A stretch of 64,000 nt of DNA from Sabulicella rubraurantiaca (GTDB taxonomy: Bacteria; Pseudomonadota; Alphaproteobacteria; Acetobacterales; Acetobacteraceae). The DNA is taken from positions 62,001-126,000 of the forward strand of contig NZ_JAFEUU010000011.1 of NCBI RefSeq assembly GCF_017355885.1. Reading direction: 5' to 3'. Below, one piece after another: positions 60,487 through 64,000 of the stretch. Below the pieces are notes generated by a model. It did no database searches, was not told the DNA's origin, and was given only the letters and a program-made list of their open reading frames with translations. The position numbers were made by a program, and so were the translations under genes. How positions within the stretch are numbered: the first letter of the stretch is position 1; every line of letters begins with the position of its first letter.

Positions 60487-61208
60487 TGCGGGCGCCGGAC
60501 ACCATCCTGCCGCTCTGCGTGGAAGCGCTGCGCTTTGCGGCGGGCGGCGTGGAGATCCTGCATGGCGTGTCCTTCACGCTCGAGGCCGGACCGCCGACCG
60601 TGGTGATCGGGCCGAACGGCGCCGGCAAGTCGGTGCTGTTGCGCCTGCTGCACGGGCTTCTCCCGCCCGGTGGCGGCGCGGTGCGCTGGGCCACGGCGCC
60701 GGATCGCAGCGCGCCGCGACAGGCCATGGTGTTCCAGCGCCCCGTGCTGCTGCGCCGCTCCGTCATGGCGAATGTCGCCTATCCGCTTGCCCTGGCCGGG
60801 ATCGGTCCGCGGGAACGTGCCCGGCGCGCCGAGGAGGCGCTGGATCTGGTCGGGCTGTCCGCGCTGGCGGACCGTCCGGCGCGCCGCCTTTCGGGAGGGG
60901 AGCAGCAACGCCTCGCCCTGGCGCGCGCCGCAGCGCTGGGGCCGGAGGTGCTGTTCCTGGACGAGCCCTGCGCCAGCCTCGACCCCTCCGCGACGCGGGC
61001 GGTGGAGGAGATCGTCGCCGCCCTGGCGCGGCGGGGCACCAAGATCGTCATGACCACGCACGATATTGGCCAGGCACGGCGCCTCGCCGGGGACGTGATC
61101 TTCCTGCACCGCGGCCGCGTGGTGGAGCGCGCACCGGCCGCGCGCTTCTTCGTCGCGCCCGAGACGCCCGAAGCCGCCGCCTTCCTTCAAGGAGAACTCG
61201 TATGGTGA
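60486..61208 (+). CDS. tupC: Tungstate ABC transporter ATPase TupC
   Basis: The energising ATPase, 240 residues. Walker A VVIGPNGAGKSVLLRLLHGL (about residue 37), Q-loop MVFQRPVLL, signature LSGGEQQRLALARA, Walker B VLFLDEPCASLDPSATRAVE and switch MTTHDIGQARRLAGDVIFL. The TupC-type MVFQRPVLLRRSV Q-loop region is characteristic of tungstate/molybdate-like ATPases, and the C-terminus lacks the TOBE domain found in ModC. Its 3' end overlaps tupA by seven bases. Confidence 0.93.
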   Translation: MRAPDTILPLCVEALRFAAGGVEILHGVSFTLEAGPPTVVIGPNGAGKSVLLRLLHGLLPPGGGAVRWATAPDRSAPRQAMVFQRPVLLRRSVMANVAYPLALAGIGPRERARRAEEALDLVGLSALADRPARRLSGGEQQRLALARAAALGPEVLFLDEPCASLDPSATRAVEEIVAALARRGTKIVMTTHDIGQARRLAGDVIFLHRGRVVERAPAARFFVAPETPEAAAFLQGELVW

Positions 61209-62041
61209 CCCTTCGCCGAGGCCTCCTGGCCATGGTTCCGGCGATGGCCGCCCGCGCCGCCTCCGCTCAAGAGCGCACGATCACCGTCGCCAGCACGACG
61301 AGCACGGAGCAGTCGGGTCTCTTCGGCCACATCCTGCCGCTCTTCACGCGCGAGACGGGCATCGTGGTGCGCGTGGTGGCGCTCGGCACCGGACAGGCGC
61401 TCGACGTGGGGCGGCGCGGCGATGCCGACGTGGTCTTCGTCCATGACCGCGAGGCGGAGGAGCGCTTCGTGGCCGAAGGCTTCGGCGGGCCGCGCCACCA
61501 CGTGATGTACAACGACTTCGTGCTGATTGGCCCTGCCGCCGATCCGGCGCGCATCGCCGGGCTTCGCAACATCACCGAGGCGATGCGCCGCATCGCCGAG
61601 GCCCGCGCGCGCTTCGTGAGCCGTGGCGACCGCAGCGGCACGCATGCGGCCGAGCTGCGCCTGTGGCAGCTGGCTGGCGTGGACCCGACGCAAGGTCGTG
61701 GGCAGTGGAACCGTGAGGTGGGCCAGGGCATGGGCCCGACGCTGAATGCCGCCGCCGCGCAGGGCGCCTATGTACTGGCCGATCGCGGCACCTGGCTCTC
61801 CTTCCGCAACCGGCAGGATCTGCGCATCCTGGCCGAGGGCGATGAGCGCCTGTTCAACCAGTATGGCGTCATGGTGGTGAGCGCGGCGCGCCACCCGCAC
61901 GTGAAGGCCGCCGAGGCGCGGCGCTTCGTGGAGTGGCTCACCTCGCCCACCGGGCAGACGGCGATTGCCGGCTACAGGGTCAAGGGCGAGCAACTCTTCT
62001 TCCCGAATGCCGACAGGCCGGAACCGGCGCGCCCCTCCTGA
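61202..62041 (+). CDS. tupA: Tungstate-binding periplasmic protein TupA
   Basis: Solute-binding protein, 279 residues, with a short basic signal (VTLRRGLLAMVPAMAARAAS, cleavage near ASA). The TupA hallmark VASTTSTEQSGLFGHILPLF sits right at the mature N-terminus, followed by DVVFVHDREAEERFVAEGFG, VMYNDFVLIGPAADPARI and VSRGDRSGTHAAELRLWQLA. ModA has a different N-terminal pattern, so tungstate rather than molybdate is the family ligand. Gene order here is tupB-tupC-tupA, with the binding protein last. Confidence 0.93.
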   Translation: MVTLRRGLLAMVPAMAARAASAQERTITVASTTSTEQSGLFGHILPLFTRETGIVVRVVALGTGQALDVGRRGDADVVFVHDREAEERFVAEGFGGPRHHVMYNDFVLIGPAADPARIAGLRNITEAMRRIAEARARFVSRGDRSGTHAAELRLWQLAGVDPTQGRGQWNREVGQGMGPTLNAAAAQGAYVLADRGTWLSFRNRQDLRILAEGDERLFNQYGVMVVSAARHPHVKAAEARRFVEWLTSPTGQTAIAGYRVKGEQLFFPNADRPEPARPS

Positions 62042-62057
62042 ACCAGGCGCGCCGCGC

Positions 62058-63077
62058 TCAGGTGCCGAATCCCTCCAGCACCACCTTGCCGCGTGACTTG
62101 CCGCTTTCCAGCGCGGCATGGGCGCGGCGCAGATTGGCCGCGTTGATCGCGCCGAAATGCTCGCCCAGCGTCGTCCGCAGGCTCCCTTCGTCCAGCATGC
62201 GGCTGACCTCCGCGAGGAGGCGATGCTGCTCCTCCATGTCCGGCGTCGCGTTCATGGGTCGGACGAACATGAATTCCCAGTGTAAGGAGGCCGCCTTGGT
62301 CTTCAGCATTCGCACGTCGGGTGCCTGCTTCGGGTCGTCGATCAGGCAGACGCCGCCCTGCGGCGCGACGATCTCGCAGACCGCGTTCCAATGCGCCTCG
62401 GTCTGGGTGGTCACAAAGACATAGGGCACCCTCACGCCCAGCCCCTTCACCTGGGCGACGAGGTCGCCGCCATGGTCCAGCACGTCGTGCGCGCCCATCT
62501 GGTGCACCCATTCCCGGGTTTCCGGGCGGCCCGCCGTGGCGAGGACGCGCAGCCCAGTCAGGCGCCGCGCCAGCTGCACAGCGATGGAGCCGACGCCGCC
62601 CGCGCCGCCGATGATCAGCACCGCGTCATCCCGCTCCCTGGTGTGACGGGGAATGCGGAGCCGGTCGAACATCGCCTCCCAGGCCGTGATGGCGGTGAGC
62701 GGCACGGCCGCCGCCTCGGCGAAGGACAGGCGCCGGGGCTTGGGCCCGACGATTCGCTCATCCACCAGATGCAGCGCGGAGTTGGTGCCGGGGCGGGAGA
62801 TGTCGCCGGCGTAGAACACCGCGTCGCCGGGCCGGAAATGCCGCACGCCGAGTCCCACCGCGCGGACGATCCCGGCCGCGTCGTAGCCCAGCACCTTCGG
62901 CGTGCCGCCCGGGTCGGCGCGCATCCGCACCTTGGTGTCCACCGGGTTCACCGAGACCGCCCGCACCTCGACCAAAAGATCGTGGCCCCGGGGCTCGGGC
63001 GGGTCCGGCAAGGTGACGTCCTCCAGGGACTCGAACTCGGTGATCGGCAGGCTCTTGGTGTAGGCGACGGCCTTCAT
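62058..63077 (-). CDS. Zinc-less alcohol dehydrogenase-like (quinone oxidoreductase family) protein
   Basis: A 339-residue MDR-superfamily reductase. N-terminal GroES-like part: LVEVRAVSVNPVDTKVRMRA and VLGYDAAGIVRAVGLGVRHF; the NADPH fold has IIGGAGGVGSIAVQLARRLT. The catalytic-zinc ligands of true alcohol dehydrogenases are missing, so it belongs with the zeta-crystallin/QOR relatives, and the sequence resembles the small 'zinc-binding alcohol dehydrogenase family' (adh_fam_1) group. AGAAGGAGCC precedes the ATG. The 195-base gap to the tRNA gene holds no other clear feature. Confidence 0.88.
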   Translation of the reverse strand: MKAVAYTKSLPITEFESLEDVTLPDPPEPRGHDLLVEVRAVSVNPVDTKVRMRADPGGTPKVLGYDAAGIVRAVGLGVRHFRPGDAVFYAGDISRPGTNSALHLVDERIVGPKPRRLSFAEAAAVPLTAITAWEAMFDRLRIPRHTRERDDAVLIIGGAGGVGSIAVQLARRLTGLRVLATAGRPETREWVHQMGAHDVLDHGGDLVAQVKGLGVRVPYVFVTTQTEAHWNAVCEIVAPQGGVCLIDDPKQAPDVRMLKTKAASLHWEFMFVRPMNATPDMEEQHRLLAEVSRMLDEGSLRTTLGEHFGAINAANLRRAHAALESGKSRGKVVLEGFGT

Positions 63078-63272
63078 CGTCTGGCTCCTTCTGCCTCAAC
63101 GGAAGAAGGATGCACCGTCCGGATCCGTTTTGTCGTCCCTGTCAGCGTTTCGTGCGCACGGATTGCATATCGCGTTCCTGTCGCCGCGACGGCTGACGGA
63201 GCGCATGATCGCGCCTCGGCATGGCTGTGCCGTGCGAAACATTCTGCGATTGAAGAAGATTTGGGGATCGGC

Positions 63273-63347
<75 letters not shown>

Positions 63348-63428
63348 CCGCTCCGTGGGCGAGCATGTGCCACAGCCTCGCAGGGCTGGCAACCCGCCCC
63401 CCGGGGCAGGTGCGGAAATTTCTCACCG

Positions 63429-64000
63429 TCAGGGCGCTTCCCACAGAAAGGTCAGCTCATGCTTGTTGTGCGTGCCGTGGAACAGGCGCGCGCCAGGAAG
63501 TGCGGCGAATTGCTCCGCCGTCTCATGGTCCGTCGCGCCCTGAAACTTCACCGTGCACAGCATGCGCCGCGTGAAGCCCTGCCAGCGCTGGACGAGGCCC
63601 AGCAGCCGGGCCGGGTAGCAGATCACGTCGCTGAATAGCCAATCCACCTTCTCGGGCGCGAGGCCGAAGGCGCTTTCCTGGCGCAAGGTGACGTTGGGCA
63701 AGGCGGCGACACGCGGGTCGAGCGGCGCCTTGTCCACCGCCACCACCTCGCAGCCCAGCTGGGCCAGCGCCCAGCTCCAGCCCCCCGGCGAAGCGCCGAG
63801 GTCGAGCGCGACCTCGCCCGGCCCGGGCCATTGCCCGAAGCGCGTCAGCCCCTCCCACAGCTTCAGATAGGCGCGGGAGGGCGGGCCCTCACGGTCCTCC
63901 TCGAATCGCACCGCGCCGCGCGGAAAGGGCGAGGACTTGGTCGGTGAAGCCAACAGCAAGTCGGGGCTCAGCAGCGTCCAGCCGCCCAGGTGACCCGTCG
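63429..64000 (-). CDS. RlmM-like ribose 2'-O-methyltransferase, C-terminal part (5' end outside window)
   Basis: SAM-dependent methyltransferase of the FtsJ/RlmM type, which in other bacteria methylates 23S rRNA at C2498. The frame is open through the window edge; the only candidate start inside it, the TTG at 63959, is preceded in frame by a conserved-looking GGWTLLSPD stretch, so the gene continues upstream. Motif I is VALDLGASPGGWSWALAQLG, motif II ends in VVAVDKAPLD and a catalytic-Lys region is CTVKFQGATDHET. The resemblance to RlmM is clear in these blocks but the N-terminal domain is not visible, so I do not assign the gene symbol. Confidence 0.7.
   Translation of the reverse strand, partial: TGHLGGWTLLSPDLLLASPTKSSPFPRGAVRFEEDREGPPSRAYLKLWEGLTRFGQWPGPGEVALDLGASPGGWSWALAQLGCEVVAVDKAPLDPRVAALPNVTLRQESAFGLAPEKVDWLFSDVICYPARLLGLVQRWQGFTRRMLCTVKFQGATDHETAEQFAALPGARLFHGTHNKHELTFLWEAP

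Overview
The window is about 64 kb of very GC-rich, densely packed bacterial chromosome. The gene content points to an alphaproteobacterium, most likely in the Acetobacteraceae/Rhodospirillales (Roseomonas-like). Evidence for this is the murein/division order mraY-murD-ftsW-murG-murC-murB-ddl-ftsQ-ftsA-ftsZ followed by lpxC, an RNase E with an acidic insertion in the S1 domain and an arginine-rich tail, a CreA protein, a DUF1127 protein and a Kdo pathway. The taxonomic placement is inference from gene content, not from a marker phylogeny. I saw no insertion sequence, prophage, CRISPR array or rRNA operon.

Layout. (1) 1-11042: dcw cluster, starting inside mraY and ending with ftsZ. Almost every junction is a 1-11 nt overlap, and ftsZ is followed by a strong hairpin terminator. 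(2) 11291-18179: lpxC, bamD, recN, a GNAT acetyltransferase, ligA and a hexapeptide acyltransferase. (3) 18215-24489: creA, ohr, an unrecognised 361-aa protein, an M24B aminopeptidase, a DUF1127 protein, an MFS transporter and a PPP-type phosphatase. (4) 24487-28189, minus strand: prfB, which needs a programmed +1 frameshift, and the bifunctional penicillin-binding protein mrcA. (5) 28361-44452: an accessory block holding a complete Dpp/Opp-type peptide ABC transporter, a translationally coupled C39-like peptidase, MFS and EamA transporters, an acyl-CoA operon (prpE, enoyl-CoA hydratase, acyl-CoA synthetase), a short lactate-permease homologue, a DNA glycosylase and a second, orphan peptide-binding protein. 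This block lies between mrcA and amiC, which are neighbours in many alphaproteobacteria, and it is bounded by two paralogous binding-protein genes in opposite orientation. (6) 44514-51650: cell-wall amidase, WsaF-like glycosyltransferase, rne with a roughly 370-nt leader, an enoyl-CoA hydratase and a Bug-type binding protein. (7) 51682-58789: protein N-terminal aminoacyltransferase (bpt), two glycosyltransferases, the Kdo operon kdsD-kdsA-kdsB on the minus strand, and nth. (8) 58800-62041: a tungstate ABC transporter tupB-tupC-tupA, divergent from a regulator that joins an excisionase-type DNA-binding domain to a solute-binding domain. A perfect 10-bp inverted repeat lies between them. (9) 62058-64000: a zinc-less alcohol dehydrogenase-like oxidoreductase, tRNA-Gly(GCC), and an RlmM-like methyltransferase cut by the window edge.

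Together, much of the window builds and divides the cell envelope: peptidoglycan precursors (mur, ddl, mraY), polymerisation and hydrolysis (mrcA, amidase), septation (ftsWQAZ), lipid A and Kdo (lpxC, kdsDAB), outer-membrane protein assembly (bamD) and surface sugars (three glycosyltransferases). Interspersed are information-processing genes (recN, ligA, nth, alkA-like, prfB, rne, bpt) and nutrient uptake. The most rewarding items are the tup regulator with its symmetric operator, the hidden prfB frameshift, the coupled C39-like peptidase, and the inverted binding-protein paralogues flanking the accessory block.
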